From Blastocatellia bacterium (lineage in GTDB: Bacteria; Acidobacteriota; Blastocatellia; UBA7656), in the NCBI GenBank assembly GCA_035275065.1, contig DATENM010000055.1, positions 124,001 through 188,000 on the forward strand: a DNA stretch of 64,000 bases, given 5' to 3'. A program made the position numbers and the translations under genes. This document shows positions 1 to 8,224 of the stretch, in pieces (the first letter of the stretch is position 1; each line of letters starts with the position of its first letter). The notes under the pieces are model-generated. The model did not search any database. It saw only the letters and a list, made by a program, of their open reading frames with translations, and had not been told where the DNA came from.

Positions 1-795
1 CGGCTGGCCGCCGCTTATCGCGCCCGCGGCGAGCGCGTCGGCATCATTGCCGTAGACCCGTCGAGCCCGTTTACGGGCGGCGCCATTCTCGGCGACCGCA
101 TACGCATGCAAGGGATGGCCACCGACGCCGGCATCTTCATTCGCAGCATGGCGGCGCGCGGCAATCTCGGCGGACTGGCGCGCGCCACCGTTGATGCGGT
201 AGCGATACTGGATGCCGCGGGGTATAATAAAGTCATCATTGAAACGGTCGGCGTCGGGCAGGACGAGGTTGACATTGTCAAGACGGCAGATGTCACAGTC
301 GTCGTCCTGGTGCCCGGAATGGGCGATGATATTCAAGCCATCAAAGCTGGAATCATGGAGATTGGCGACGTGTTCGCCATCAATAAGGCCGACCGCGACG
401 GGGTTCTCAGGACAGAGCGCGAGCTGGAACAGTTGTTGTCGATATCGGAACGGCCCGACGGTTGGAAGCCGCTTATTGTTAAGACTGTAGCGACGGAAAA
501 CAACGGCATCGCAGCGCTCGCCGATGCGGTTGCGAGCTATGACGAGTTTGTCGCCGCGCACCGCGAGCAAGGCGCCAGCCGCCGCGCCAGCGTCGCCGAG
601 CATCGCATCATCGAGCTGCTGCGCGACCGCCTGTTGCGCGCTGCTTTGAATCAGCGGGACAACCGCGAGGCGTTGCGGCGCGAGGCCATCGCGGTCGCCG
701 AACGCCGCCGCGACCCGTACTCGGTCGTTGATGAGATTATTGCGAAACTAGGAATTGAGAAGGAGTCAGGAGTCAGGAGTCAGGAGCCAGAATAA
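1..795 (+). CDS. meaB: Methylmalonyl-CoA mutase-associated GTPase MeaB (5' partial)
   Basis: The reading frame is open from base 1, so the N-terminus with the P-loop lies outside the window. Visible are the switch/G3-type segment ETVGVGQDE and the G4 motif NKAD, with the MeaB/ArgK-type segment VDPSSPFTGGA at the left edge. This GTPase chaperone guards and loads cobalamin in methylmalonyl-CoA mutase in the cytoplasm. The next gene is methylmalonyl-CoA epimerase, which supports a methylmalonyl/propionate pathway role. The last residues (GVRSQEPE) are encoded inside an inverted repeat (752-857), so the C-terminus appears to have been rewritten by that repeat. The family assignment is secure. Confidence 0.95.
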   Translation, partial: RLAAAYRARGERVGIIAVDPSSPFTGGAILGDRIRMQGMATDAGIFIRSMAARGNLGGLARATVDAVAILDAAGYNKVIIETVGVGQDEVDIVKTADVTVVVLVPGMGDDIQAIKAGIMEIGDVFAINKADRDGVLRTERELEQLLSISERPDGWKPLIVKTVATENNGIAALADAVASYDEFVAAHREQGASRRASVAEHRIIELLRDRLLRAALNQRDNREALRREAIAVAERRRDPYSVVDEIIAKLGIEKESGVRSQEPE

Positions 796-857
796 AAACC
801 GCGGCTGTCGCCGCCTGCCTCTTCCATTCTGTCTTCTGACTCCTGACTCCTGAATTC
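752..857. repeat. Heptad-armed inverted repeat A (meaB/mce)
   Basis: Left arm 752-793 holds tandem GGAGTCA units and ends in CAGAAT, which overlaps the meaB stop. Right arm 826-857 is the reverse complement, from ATTCTG to GAATTC. The loop (794-825) contains a small inner hairpin GCGGC-tgtc-GCCGC. The right arm ends about 6 nt before the mce start codon, so the element fills the whole intergenic gap. It is closely related to the repeat at 37684-37793. Confidence 0.85.
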
Positions 858-863
858 ATTCGC

Positions 864-1277
864 ATGAAGATTGATCATCTAGGCATTGCCGTTCGCTCGA
901 TTGCCGACTCGCTGGGTTTTTATCGCGAGGCGCTCGGGCTTGAGCTGAAAGGCAAAGAGGTGGTGGCCGATCAGGGCGTCACGGTCGCGATGCTGCCGGT
1001 CGGCGAATCGCGAATCGAGCTTCTGGAGCCACTTTCAGAGGATTCGACGGTGGCACGCTTCATCGCGAAACGCGGCGAGGGGCTACATCACATTTGCTAC
1101 GAGGTGGAGAACCTCGCGGCGAAACTGGCAGAACTCGGGGCGCGCGGCGTGCGCGTCCTCGACGGCTACCCGCGTCGCGGCGCGGAAGGCAAACTGGTCG
1201 CCTTTCTGCACCCGGCGAGCGCTAACGGCGTTCTCGTCGAACTGGTCGAGAAGGCAAGCCACTTTGAAGGAGAATAA
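864..1277 (+). CDS. mce: Methylmalonyl-CoA epimerase
   Basis: This 137-residue protein is a single VOC/glyoxalase-fold unit of the usual length for the family. It interconverts the R and S epimers of methylmalonyl-CoA. Candidate metal ligands are the His in IDHLGIAV near the N-terminus, the Glu in ELLEPL, the His pair in HHICYEV and the Glu in LVELVE near the C-terminus. It follows meaB and is followed without a gap by the PpiC-type foldase gene (stop and ATG adjacent). No Shine-Dalgarno sequence precedes the ATG; the 5' flank is the right arm of repeat A. Confidence 0.93.
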   Translation: MKIDHLGIAVRSIADSLGFYREALGLELKGKEVVADQGVTVAMLPVGESRIELLEPLSEDSTVARFIAKRGEGLHHICYEVENLAAKLAELGARGVRVLDGYPRRGAEGKLVAFLHPASANGVLVELVEKASHFEGE

Positions 1278-2837
1278 ATGACTTTGGATCCCGACACGAA
1301 CAAGCAACACGAAGCCACGGACGCGAGGCCGGACAGCGACAGCGAAACGACTCCTGCCGAAAGCGCGATCCCGCCCTTCACGACTAAGGCCGCATCTACC
1401 GAAAGCGCGATCCCGCCCTTCACGACTGAGGCCGCATCTACAGAAACCAGCGGAGCGGCGGTTGAGACCCATGAGGCCAACCCCGACGACGAACCGACGG
1501 CGCGCGAGGCGGCGGCAGCCGGCGAAGCGGCTGATGCGGAAGCGGCCGAGGAAGCCGATGACGATGCGGCTGAAACATCGGCTCACGCCGCCACCGTGTC
1601 ATCCGCAACCGCGGCTCCTAAATCGAGCCTGCCGACCAAGGCAGTCGCGGCGGTGCTGATGCTGGCCTTCGTCGGCGCGGCGTTTCTCTTCATTCAACGC
1701 TCATCATCGAAGTCCGTATCTTATAACCTGTCGAAGCACGATATGGAGGTGATATTCCAGGAGATTATCCCGCCGCCACAACAAGCTGAGATCGCGGCGA
1801 ACCCCGACAAGAAGAAGCAACTCGTTGACGAAATTCGCAAGCTGCTATCGGTCGCTTCTTACGCCGAAGGTGAAGGCTACGCCCAGAAGCCCGAAGTGCA
1901 GGGCCAGATCGCTCTGCAAACCGACCTGGCGTTGAACGACGCTTATCGTGAGAAGAACCCCACGGCAGAGGTCAGCGATGACGAGACCAACACATACTTC
2001 CAGGGGCACCCGAACGACTTTGAGACTTTCCTGCAAAACAATCCGCGCTTCCAGCAGCAGGCGGCGGGGCCGAACCGTGAGGGCTTCAAGAAGGAATACG
2101 GCAAGCTCAAGGTTCTGGCCGACCGCGCCCGCAAAGATAAGCTCGATCAAGAGGACAAGGTGCGCCTGGAGATGCTGATCAAGCGCAGCGCGGTTCTGGA
2201 GAACGCTTACCTGAGCGACCTCGACAAGAACGCCGACAAGCTGATCAGCGACGACGAGATCGCGACCTATTACAACGAGCATCTGCCGGAGTTTGAAGAA
2301 GTGCGCGCCCGCCACATCCTGATCAGCACGCAGCCGCAGCCGCCCGCCCCTGGCGCCAAGCCAGGCGAGCAGCCCAAGCCGCTGAGCAAAGACGAGGCGC
2401 GCAAGAAGGCCGAAGAAGTCCTGGCGAAAGTCCGCAAGGGCGAAGATTTTGCGGCGCTCGCCAAGCAGTACTCCGACGACCCCGCCTCGAAGGACAAAGG
2501 CGGCGAATACACCTTCGGGCACGGCCAGATGGTGCCCGAATTCGAGAAGGCGGCCTTTAACATGAAGCCCGGCGAGGTCAGCGACCTGGTCGAGACGCAG
2601 TTCGGCTTTCACATCATCAAGCTCGAAGAGCGTAAGGGCGGCACTGGCCCGAGCGACCCGAAGGCGCGCCAGCAGATCATCAGCAAGCTGAAGAAAGACA
2701 AGATCGACGCCAAGATTGACGAGATCGCCAAGAACGCCAAGGTCACGGTGCCCGAAGACTTTGACATGACCGTCAAGCCGGCGGAAACCCCGCAACTGCC
2801 CACAGGCCACCCGGCGGTGCCCGGCCAACAGCAGTAA
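1278..2837 (+). CDS. Membrane-anchored PpiC/SurA-type peptidyl-prolyl isomerase
   Basis: The 519-residue protein begins with about 115 residues rich in Ala, Glu and Asp, followed by one membrane helix (AVAAVLMLAFVGAAFLF, about 122-140). A helical chaperone-like region follows, then a parvulin domain from about 340 to 455 (VRARHILIS ... GFHIIKLEER). By analogy with PpiD/PrsA/SurA it should fold exported proteins while tethered to the inner membrane. The N-terminal tail contains an in-frame 42-bp tandem duplication (1359-1442; 14 residues twice). The start directly follows the mce stop. Confidence 0.88.
   Translation: MTLDPDTNKQHEATDARPDSDSETTPAESAIPPFTTKAASTESAIPPFTTEAASTETSGAAVETHEANPDDEPTAREAAAAGEAADAEAAEEADDDAAETSAHAATVSSATAAPKSSLPTKAVAAVLMLAFVGAAFLFIQRSSSKSVSYNLSKHDMEVIFQEIIPPPQQAEIAANPDKKKQLVDEIRKLLSVASYAEGEGYAQKPEVQGQIALQTDLALNDAYREKNPTAEVSDDETNTYFQGHPNDFETFLQNNPRFQQQAAGPNREGFKKEYGKLKVLADRARKDKLDQEDKVRLEMLIKRSAVLENAYLSDLDKNADKLISDDEIATYYNEHLPEFEEVRARHILISTQPQPPAPGAKPGEQPKPLSKDEARKKAEEVLAKVRKGEDFAALAKQYSDDPASKDKGGEYTFGHGQMVPEFEKAAFNMKPGEVSDLVETQFGFHIIKLEERKGGTGPSDPKARQQIISKLKKDKIDAKIDEIAKNAKVTVPEDFDMTVKPAETPQLPTGHPAVPGQQQ
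1359..1442 (+). repeat. 42-bp tandem duplication inside the PpiC gene
   Basis: Two nearly identical 42-bp units (1359-1400 and 1401-1442) each encode a 14-residue segment starting ESAIPPFTT. They differ at two bases. The duplication is in frame and lies in the low-complexity cytoplasmic tail. Confidence 0.9.
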
Positions 2838-2840
2838 AGC

Positions 2841-2933
2841 AGTTACCGGTTGTCAGTTGTCAGTTGTTAGTCTATCAGCGCATTGCGGCAGGCGAGCAAC
2901 TGGCAACTGGCAACTAACAACTGACAACTGATT
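2841..2933. repeat. Heptad-armed inverted repeat (ppiC/MBL gene)
   Basis: The arms are built from tandem GTTGTCA/TGACAAC units. A perfect 17-bp pair lies at 2854-2870 and 2914-2930, with weaker extensions. The element starts 4 nt after the upstream stop and ends 2 nt before the next ATG, filling the gap. Confidence 0.85.
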
Positions 2934-2935
2934 CT

Positions 2936-3769
2936 ATGCGTCTCGGCTCATTTGAACTTCAGATCGTTTCCGACGGTACGATTGCGCTCGATGGCGGCGC
3001 GATGTTCGGCGTCGTGCCGCGCCCATTGTGGGAGCGAAAGCTTCCTGCCGACACGCAACACCGCGTGCGAATCGGCTTGAACTGCTTGCTCATCCGCACG
3101 GCCGCCGACAACATCCTGATCGATACAGGGATCGGCACGAAGTGGGACGAGCGCTCGCGGTCCCGCTATGGTATCGCGCACGAAACGACGCTGCTTGATG
3201 AGTTGGCCAGGCACGGGCTCACCGCCGAAGAGATCACCATCGTCATCAACACACACCTACACTTCGACCACGCCGGCACCAACACCATCGAGCGCGCGGG
3301 CCGCATCGTGCCGACCTTTCCACGCGCCCGTTATATTGTGCAGCGCGGCGAATTCGAACATGCCTGCGAGCCGCACGAGCGCGACCGCGCCAGTTACGTC
3401 GAGGCGGATTTCGCGCCGGTCTTCGAAGCCGGCCAGCTCGACCTGATTGATGGCGAGACAGAGATCGCGCCGGGCATATCCGTGATTAAAGTCTCTGGTC
3501 ATAACCGCGATCTGCAATGCGTGAAGATTGAAAGCGAGGGCGAAACGGCGTTCGTCTTTGCCGACCTGATCCCGACGACCGCGCACCTGCCGGCGGCGTG
3601 GGTGATGGGGTACGATCTCTACCCGCTTGAATCGGTCGAGCAAAAGAAACGGCTCGTGCCGCAAGCCGTGCGCGAAGGCTGGCTCTGCCATTTTTATCAT
3701 GATCCGCAGACGCCGCTTGCGCGCCTCGGCGAGCGCGACGGCAAGATTACTTTCACACGGGAGGCTTGA
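2936..3769 (+). CDS. MBL-fold metallo-hydrolase
   Basis: The 277-residue protein has the metallo-beta-lactamase signature HLHFDHAG at about 106-113, with further metal-ligand candidates at SGHN (about 187) and FADLIP (about 203). The layout resembles the lactonase/AttM-like branch of the superfamily, but the substrate cannot be inferred. The ATG follows the right arm of an inverted repeat and has no Shine-Dalgarno sequence. mtnP starts one base after its stop, suggesting coupled translation. Confidence 0.85.
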   Translation: MRLGSFELQIVSDGTIALDGGAMFGVVPRPLWERKLPADTQHRVRIGLNCLLIRTAADNILIDTGIGTKWDERSRSRYGIAHETTLLDELARHGLTAEEITIVINTHLHFDHAGTNTIERAGRIVPTFPRARYIVQRGEFEHACEPHERDRASYVEADFAPVFEAGQLDLIDGETEIAPGISVIKVSGHNRDLQCVKIESEGETAFVFADLIPTTAHLPAAWVMGYDLYPLESVEQKKRLVPQAVREGWLCHFYHDPQTPLARLGERDGKITFTREA

Positions 3770-3770
3770 A

Positions 3771-4643
3771 TTGTCACAGGTAAAGATTGGCGTCATCGGC
3801 GGCAGCGGCTTGTATCAGATGGCGGCGCTCACCGAGGTAGAAGAAGTGCGAGTGACGACGCCTTACGGCGAGCCGTCGGATGCGTTCATCATCGGCACAT
3901 TGAACGGCGTGCGCGTCGCCTTCCTGCCGCGCCACGGTCGCGGCCACCGCTTTACGCCCACTGAAGTTCCTTACCGCGCCAACATCTACGGAATGAAGTT
4001 GCTCGGCGTCGAACGCATCATCTCGGCCAGCGCCGTAGGCTCGTTGCGCGAAGAATTCAAGCCGATGGACATCGCCTTCCCCGATCAGTTTTTTGACCGT
4101 ACGCGGCAGCGGCCTTCGACCTTCTTCGGCGATGGCATCGTGGCGCATGTTTCGATGGCGCACCCGGTATGTGGCGACCTGTGTGACACCCTGGAAGCGG
4201 CTGCCAGGGCCGAATTGACGGGGATTGATATTCACCGCGGCGGTACTTATCTATGCATGGAAGGGCCGGCGTTCTCGACCGTGGCCGAATCAAACGTCTA
4301 CCGCTCGTGGGGCATGTCGGTGATCGGCATGACCAACCTTCAAGAAGCCAAGCTGGCGCGCGAGGCCGAGATTTGCTACGCAACAATGGCGCTGGTGACG
4401 GATTACGATTGCTGGCACCCTGAGCACGACGCGGTCACTGTCGAGATGATTATCGAATACTTGAATCACAACGCCGAGAACGCGCAGAAGCTAATCGCCG
4501 CGGCGGTGGCGCAGTTGGCGACGGCAGAGCGCGCCTGCAAATGCGGCCACTCGCTGCGCCATGCTATCATTACGGCGGCGGACAAGATCACGCCTGTAGC
4601 CAGGCAGCGGTTGCAGGCGATCATCGGCAAGTACGTCAGTTGA
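3771..4643 (+). CDS. mtnP: S-methyl-5'-thioadenosine phosphorylase
   Basis: The protein cleaves methylthioadenosine to adenine and methylthioribose-1-phosphate in the methionine salvage route. The N-terminal [10 protein letters not shown], the central LPRHGRGH and the segment MEGPAFST with ESNVYRSWG are typical of MTAP/PNP family-2 enzymes. I chose a TTG start at 3771 ([11 protein letters not shown]) because the family begins here and a GGGAGG-type Shine-Dalgarno lies about 8 nt upstream; an in-frame ORF runs further upstream through the MBL gene but is not plausible. The product is 290 residues, the normal length. Confidence 0.93.
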   Translation: MSQVKIGVIGGSGLYQMAALTEVEEVRVTTPYGEPSDAFIIGTLNGVRVAFLPRHGRGHRFTPTEVPYRANIYGMKLLGVERIISASAVGSLREEFKPMDIAFPDQFFDRTRQRPSTFFGDGIVAHVSMAHPVCGDLCDTLEAAARAELTGIDIHRGGTYLCMEGPAFSTVAESNVYRSWGMSVIGMTNLQEAKLAREAEICYATMALVTDYDCWHPEHDAVTVEMIIEYLNHNAENAQKLIAAAVAQLATAERACKCGHSLRHAIITAADKITPVARQRLQAIIGKYVS

Positions 4644-4659
4644 ATCAGGGGTATTGAAG

Positions 4660-5109
4660 ATGTGGGGCATGAAGTTTATGGCCAGAGCACTGATGTCGGT
4701 AATGGCGGTAATCCTGTTGGTCGGCGTCGCCGCGGCACAAGGGCCGGCGCGTGGCCCGGTCGAGCCGGCGCGCGACAAAGAGATGGAGATTACCGCCAAG
4801 CATAATCTGGTGGTGGCACGCTACTACCTGGAGAAGCGCAAAGCCTACTCAGGGGCGCTCGACCGCTTGCAGGAGATCAGGGAGACCTATGCCGATTTCT
4901 CGCGCATGGACGAAGTGCTATTCCTGATGGGCGAAGCGAATTACAAGCTCAATAAGCCAGAGAAAGCCGGTGAGTTTTACAACCTGATGCTCAAAGACTT
5001 TCCGAGCAGCGAGTTCGTCAAGCGGGCGCGCGAACGGCTCGCCGAGCTGAACATCAGCCCGGCAACGACGGATGACAAGAAGCCGGCGGACGACAAAAAG
5101 CCTTTGTGA
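4660..5109 (+). CDS. Small exported tetratricopeptide-like (BamD/YfiO-like) protein
   Basis: The 149-residue protein has a signal peptide or anchor (about 1-27, ending in Ala-rich GVAAAQG), then paired helices resembling BamD/YfiO TPR repeats (VVARYYLEKRKAYSGALDR ... LFLMGEANYKLNKPEKAGEF), and a Lys/Asp-rich tail. No lipobox Cys is visible and it is shorter than BamD, so it is probably a periplasmic helper with one or two TPR units. ATG 4660 is preferred over TTG 4654 because AGGGG lies 9 nt upstream of it. Confidence 0.7.
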   Translation: MWGMKFMARALMSVMAVILLVGVAAAQGPARGPVEPARDKEMEITAKHNLVVARYYLEKRKAYSGALDRLQEIRETYADFSRMDEVLFLMGEANYKLNKPEKAGEFYNLMLKDFPSSEFVKRARERLAELNISPATTDDKKPADDKKPL

Positions 5110-5163
5110 CGCGGCGCTGGCGGTCATCCGAAACCGATAATACTTAACGAGGTGAAATCATAA

Positions 5164-6099
5164 ATGGCGATTGTGGTCGTGGGGTCGGTAGCGTTTGATT
5201 CGCTCAAGACGCCTTTCGGAGAGCGCGAAAAGATTTTAGGTGGGTCGGCGACGTACTTCAGCGTCGCCGCTTCTTTTTTCACCGACGTGCGCGTGGTCGC
5301 GGTCGTCGGCGACGATTTCGGCGAGGAAGAAGAAGCCGTCTTCCGCGAGCGCGACGTTGATCTGTCCGACCTGGAGCGGGTTCCGGGACAGAAGTCTTTT
5401 TTCTGGAAAGGCGAGTACGGCTTTGACCTCAACGTCGCGAAAACGCTCGACACGCAATTGAATGTCTTCGCCGACTTTCAGCCGAAACTCTCTGCGGCGG
5501 CGCGGGCGACGCCTTACCTGTTTCTCGGCAACATTCAGCCGACACTGCAAAAGCAGGTGCGCGAGCAGGTAGATGCCAAGCTGGTCGCCGCCGATACCAT
5601 GAATTACTGGATTCACAAGACGCCGGACGACCTGCGCGAGATGCTCAAGGTCATTGACGTTTTAATCATCAATGATTCGGAAGCGCGCGAGCTGGCGGGC
5701 GAAGCCAACCTGATCCGCGCGGCGCGGGCGATCCTGTCGCTGGGGCCGAAGCGCCTGGTCGTCAAGCGCGGCGAATACGGCGCGGCGATGTTCAGTGGCG
5801 GGACTTACTTTGCGACGCCGGCCTACCCGCTCGAAGCCGTCTTCGATCCGACCGGCGCGGGCGACACCTTTGCCGGCGGCTTCATGGGATACCTGGCGGC
5901 GGTCAACGCGACCGACGAAGCGGCCATGCGGCAGGCGATCATTTACGGCTCGGTGATGGCGTCGTTCAATGTTGAGCAGTTCGGCTGCGAGCGGACGCGG
6001 CGGCTGACTTATGACGAGATCAACGCGCGCTTCCGCGAGCTGAAATCGTATTCGCATTTTGAAGAAGTCGCCATCGGCCCGCGCAGCCACAAGGGCTGA
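5164..6099 (+). CDS. PfkB-family sugar/nucleoside kinase
   Basis: The 311-residue protein starts MAIVVVGSVAFDS and has the substrate-side motif GGSATYFS (about 27) and the catalytic C-terminal signature DPTGAGDTFAGG (about 228-239). It phosphorylates a sugar or nucleoside at the expense of ATP; the substrate is not determinable. Its position two genes after mtnP might hint at a role in purine or methylthioribose salvage, but this is only context. GAGGTG lies upstream of the start. Confidence 0.88.
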   Translation: MAIVVVGSVAFDSLKTPFGEREKILGGSATYFSVAASFFTDVRVVAVVGDDFGEEEEAVFRERDVDLSDLERVPGQKSFFWKGEYGFDLNVAKTLDTQLNVFADFQPKLSAAARATPYLFLGNIQPTLQKQVREQVDAKLVAADTMNYWIHKTPDDLREMLKVIDVLIINDSEARELAGEANLIRAARAILSLGPKRLVVKRGEYGAAMFSGGTYFATPAYPLEAVFDPTGAGDTFAGGFMGYLAAVNATDEAAMRQAIIYGSVMASFNVEQFGCERTRRLTYDEINARFRELKSYSHFEEVAIGPRSHKG

Positions 6100-6213
6100 C
6101 GCGATTAAGACCGCTAAAGCCTCGGACACGGGCAAGCGGCAACAAGTCCGCAATGTGCGGGCTTGCGGCTCGTGGCATTCGGTTTATTTCTTCGCGTCGC
6201 TTCGGGGGTAACT

Positions 6214-6594
6214 TTATTCGGGGAGGCAGGCGTGACACCGTTTCAAGCCGCGCGTCAACGCCGCTTCTTCGCTCATCGCTGTGCGGTCGCAGCGCGATGG
6301 CAGGTGCGTCGAGTTATGGTAGAACTGCTGATCGCCGCCGCACGAATAGACCATGCGGACGGGCAGGCGAACCGTCTTTGCTTCAGTCGTCGCCTCGCCG
6401 GACGGCACCGTAGCGGTATTGGCGGACGGCGCGCTTTCGCTGTGCCAGCGCGTTAACACTTCATTTTTGAGATAGTTGACGGCTACCCATCCGGCGGCGA
6501 GCAGAAACATGAAGGCAGTGAAGGAAATCAGCTTATTGACAACAATCAGCGGGTGGGCACTGCGTAAAGAACTTCGGGCTTGGAGGCTTGCCAA
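6214..6594 (-). CDS. Membrane-anchored protein with Cys/His zinc-finger-like C-terminus
   Basis: The 126-residue product has one membrane helix (about 22-42, FTAFMFLLAAGWVAVNY), a linker, then a compact C-terminal motif: C-x6-YH-x7-C, followed by a helix and GLKRCHAC. This spacing resembles Ada-like metal-binding modules (YH...C...A...G...C..C) that bind zinc. TTG 6594 is taken as start because AAAGGAG lies 8 nt upstream. A promoter is visible at 6648-6676. It is convergent with the kinase gene on its left. Function unknown. Confidence 0.65.
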   Translation of the reverse strand: MASLQARSSLRSAHPLIVVNKLISFTAFMFLLAAGWVAVNYLKNEVLTRWHSESAPSANTATVPSGEATTEAKTVRLPVRMVYSCGGDQQFYHNSTHLPSRCDRTAMSEEAALTRGLKRCHACLPE

Positions 6595-6647
6595 AGTTTA
6601 CGCTCCTTTCAAGAATCCTGCTATGGTTCTATTGCTTGAAAGCCTGG

Positions 6648-6676
6648 AAAGTAACATACCCGTAAAGGCGAGTCAA
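6648..6676 (-). promoter_or_regulatory. Sigma70-like promoter for the small membrane protein
   Basis: On the minus strand, TTGACT (6671-6676) and TACTTT (6648-6653) are separated by 17 bp, about 50 nt upstream of the TTG start at 6594. Confidence 0.5.
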
Positions 6677-6733
6677 GCGCGAAAAAGGCGATGGCAGGCG
6701 GGCTGAAAGGCCGCGGCGGCGTATCCAAGGAGA

Positions 6734-7597
6734 ATGCAAGTGAGGGAAGCAGCATTTACGAAACTGCAAGGCATGGGCAATGACTTCCTGGTTGTCGAGG
6801 TTGACGACGTCAGCGCCTTGCCGGATGCCGAAAGGTTAGCCATCGAGATGTGTAACCGCAACTACGGGGCGGGCGCCGACGGCTTGATCTTTGTGGCGGC
6901 GACACCGGGCAATGGGGCGGACTTCGATTCGCGCATCTTCAATTCGGACGGCAGCGAAGCCGGCGTCTCCGGCAACGGCACGCGCTGCGTTGCGGCTTAT
7001 GTTTATTTCAAGCAGCTCTGGCGAGGAGAAGACGTACGCATTCATACTGCCGCAGGGATCAAGCGCGGGCGGCTGGCGGCGCAAGACGGCCATCGCTTTG
7101 AGTTTGAATTCGACATGGGCGAGCCGCGCCTGCATAGCGAACAGGTGCCGATGCTGCTCGATTCCCCGCTTGAGCATGTCGTGCGTTACCCGCTACATCT
7201 CGGCGGCGACATGATCGAAGTCACCTGCCTGTCTATGGGCAATCCGCAGTGCCTGATCTTCGTGTCAGAGCTGGAGCGCGTTAATCTGGCGGAGCTTGGG
7301 CCGCTGCTCGAACATCATCCGGTCTTCCCCGACCGCGCCAATGTCGAATTCATCCGTGTCGTTTCGCGAGACGAAATCGAGATACGCATCTGGGAGCGCG
7401 GCGCCGGCCACACCTTGTCGAGCGGCACAGGATCATGCGCCTCGGCGGTCGCCGCTGCTTTGAATGGCTACACGAACCGCGCCGTGCGGGTGCTTACCGA
7501 AGGGGGATCGCTGCACGTCGAATGGCGCGACGACAACCGCGTCGCGTTGATCGGCGCAGCGGAAGTCATCTACGAAGGCCGCTGGCTGCGCGCCTGA
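6734..7597 (+). CDS. dapF: Diaminopimelate epimerase
   Basis: The 287-residue enzyme interconverts LL- and meso-diaminopimelate for lysine and peptidoglycan synthesis. Both catalytic cysteines are present in their family contexts, GNGTRC (about 80) and SGTGSCAS (about 238). The N-terminal FTKLQGMGNDF is characteristic. AAGGAG precedes ATG 6734. It is monocistronic or heads a short unit with the DUF2007 gene. Confidence 0.95.
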   Translation: MQVREAAFTKLQGMGNDFLVVEVDDVSALPDAERLAIEMCNRNYGAGADGLIFVAATPGNGADFDSRIFNSDGSEAGVSGNGTRCVAAYVYFKQLWRGEDVRIHTAAGIKRGRLAAQDGHRFEFEFDMGEPRLHSEQVPMLLDSPLEHVVRYPLHLGGDMIEVTCLSMGNPQCLIFVSELERVNLAELGPLLEHHPVFPDRANVEFIRVVSRDEIEIRIWERGAGHTLSSGTGSCASAVAAALNGYTNRAVRVLTEGGSLHVEWRDDNRVALIGAAEVIYEGRWLRA

Positions 7598-7706
7598 ACA
7601 GTCACGAAAGTATTGCGCTGCCGCACGGCAGCGCATATGATAACCGGCGGGTTGTAGTTCGCCTGAAACTGCCTCGCGGGCGCCGAGGCCGACGACTGGG
7701 GGAGCG

Positions 7707-8078
7707 ATGGCATTCTGCCCGAATTGCGAAGCGGAGTACAAAGAAGGCATCACGGTCTGTCCGGATTGCCAGGTCGAGCTGGTTGACGAGTTGACGGCGG
7801 AGAACCGCGTTCACGACAGCAGCGACGGCGAGCCGGTGCCGCTGCAAACGTTCAAGACCGGCGCCGAAGCCGAAATGGTGCGCGAGCTGCTCAATCAAAA
7901 CGGCATCCGCTCGTTCGTCGAAGGCGGCGACTTCGCCGTCATCCCCAGCAGCTTCTCGCAAGAAGTCGTGGTCATGGTTGACGAACGCGATCTAACCCGC
8001 GCCGTCGAAATCTACAACGCCTACTTCGACGCCGACGAGACTGCCCCTACATCAGAAAACCAGACTGACAGCGAGTAG
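7707..8078 (+). CDS. Zinc-ribbon DUF2007-type protein
   Basis: The 123-residue protein has an N-terminal zinc ribbon (C4, C7, C18, C21: CPNC ... CPDC), then a DUF2007-like domain (about 48-110) with the recognisable pattern TFKTGAEAEMVRELLNQNGI and a following VEGGDF. Proteins of this family are suspected regulatory or adaptor proteins, without a defined function. The start ATG has GGGGGAG upstream. Confidence 0.75.
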   Translation: MAFCPNCEAEYKEGITVCPDCQVELVDELTAENRVHDSSDGEPVPLQTFKTGAEAEMVRELLNQNGIRSFVEGGDFAVIPSSFSQEVVVMVDERDLTRAVEIYNAYFDADETAPTSENQTDSE

Positions 8079-8200
8079 TTATCCGTTGTCGGTTGCCAGT
8101 TTTCAGTGATCAGCCGGGAGAGTTAGCCGCTGTCCCGTTTGCGGTGTCTTCGCGCCGCTCGCAAGACCGATCCTGACAACTGCCAACTGATAACCGACAA
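8079..8200. repeat. Heptad-type inverted repeat (DUF2007/hydrolase genes)
   Basis: The left part (8086-8107, TTGTCGGTTGCCAG...) is imperfectly complementary to 8175-8200. The unit is related to the GTTGTCA heptad seen at 2841-2933. It begins at the upstream stop and ends about 25 nt before the next start. Confidence 0.65.
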
Positions 8201-8224
8201 TGCCCGCTGTCCGAGAGGTTTGTG

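Noticed and set aside
3627..3770. Upstream in-frame extension of mtnP
   Set aside because: It runs through the MBL gene in another frame; TTG 3771 has a Shine-Dalgarno and matches the family N-terminus.
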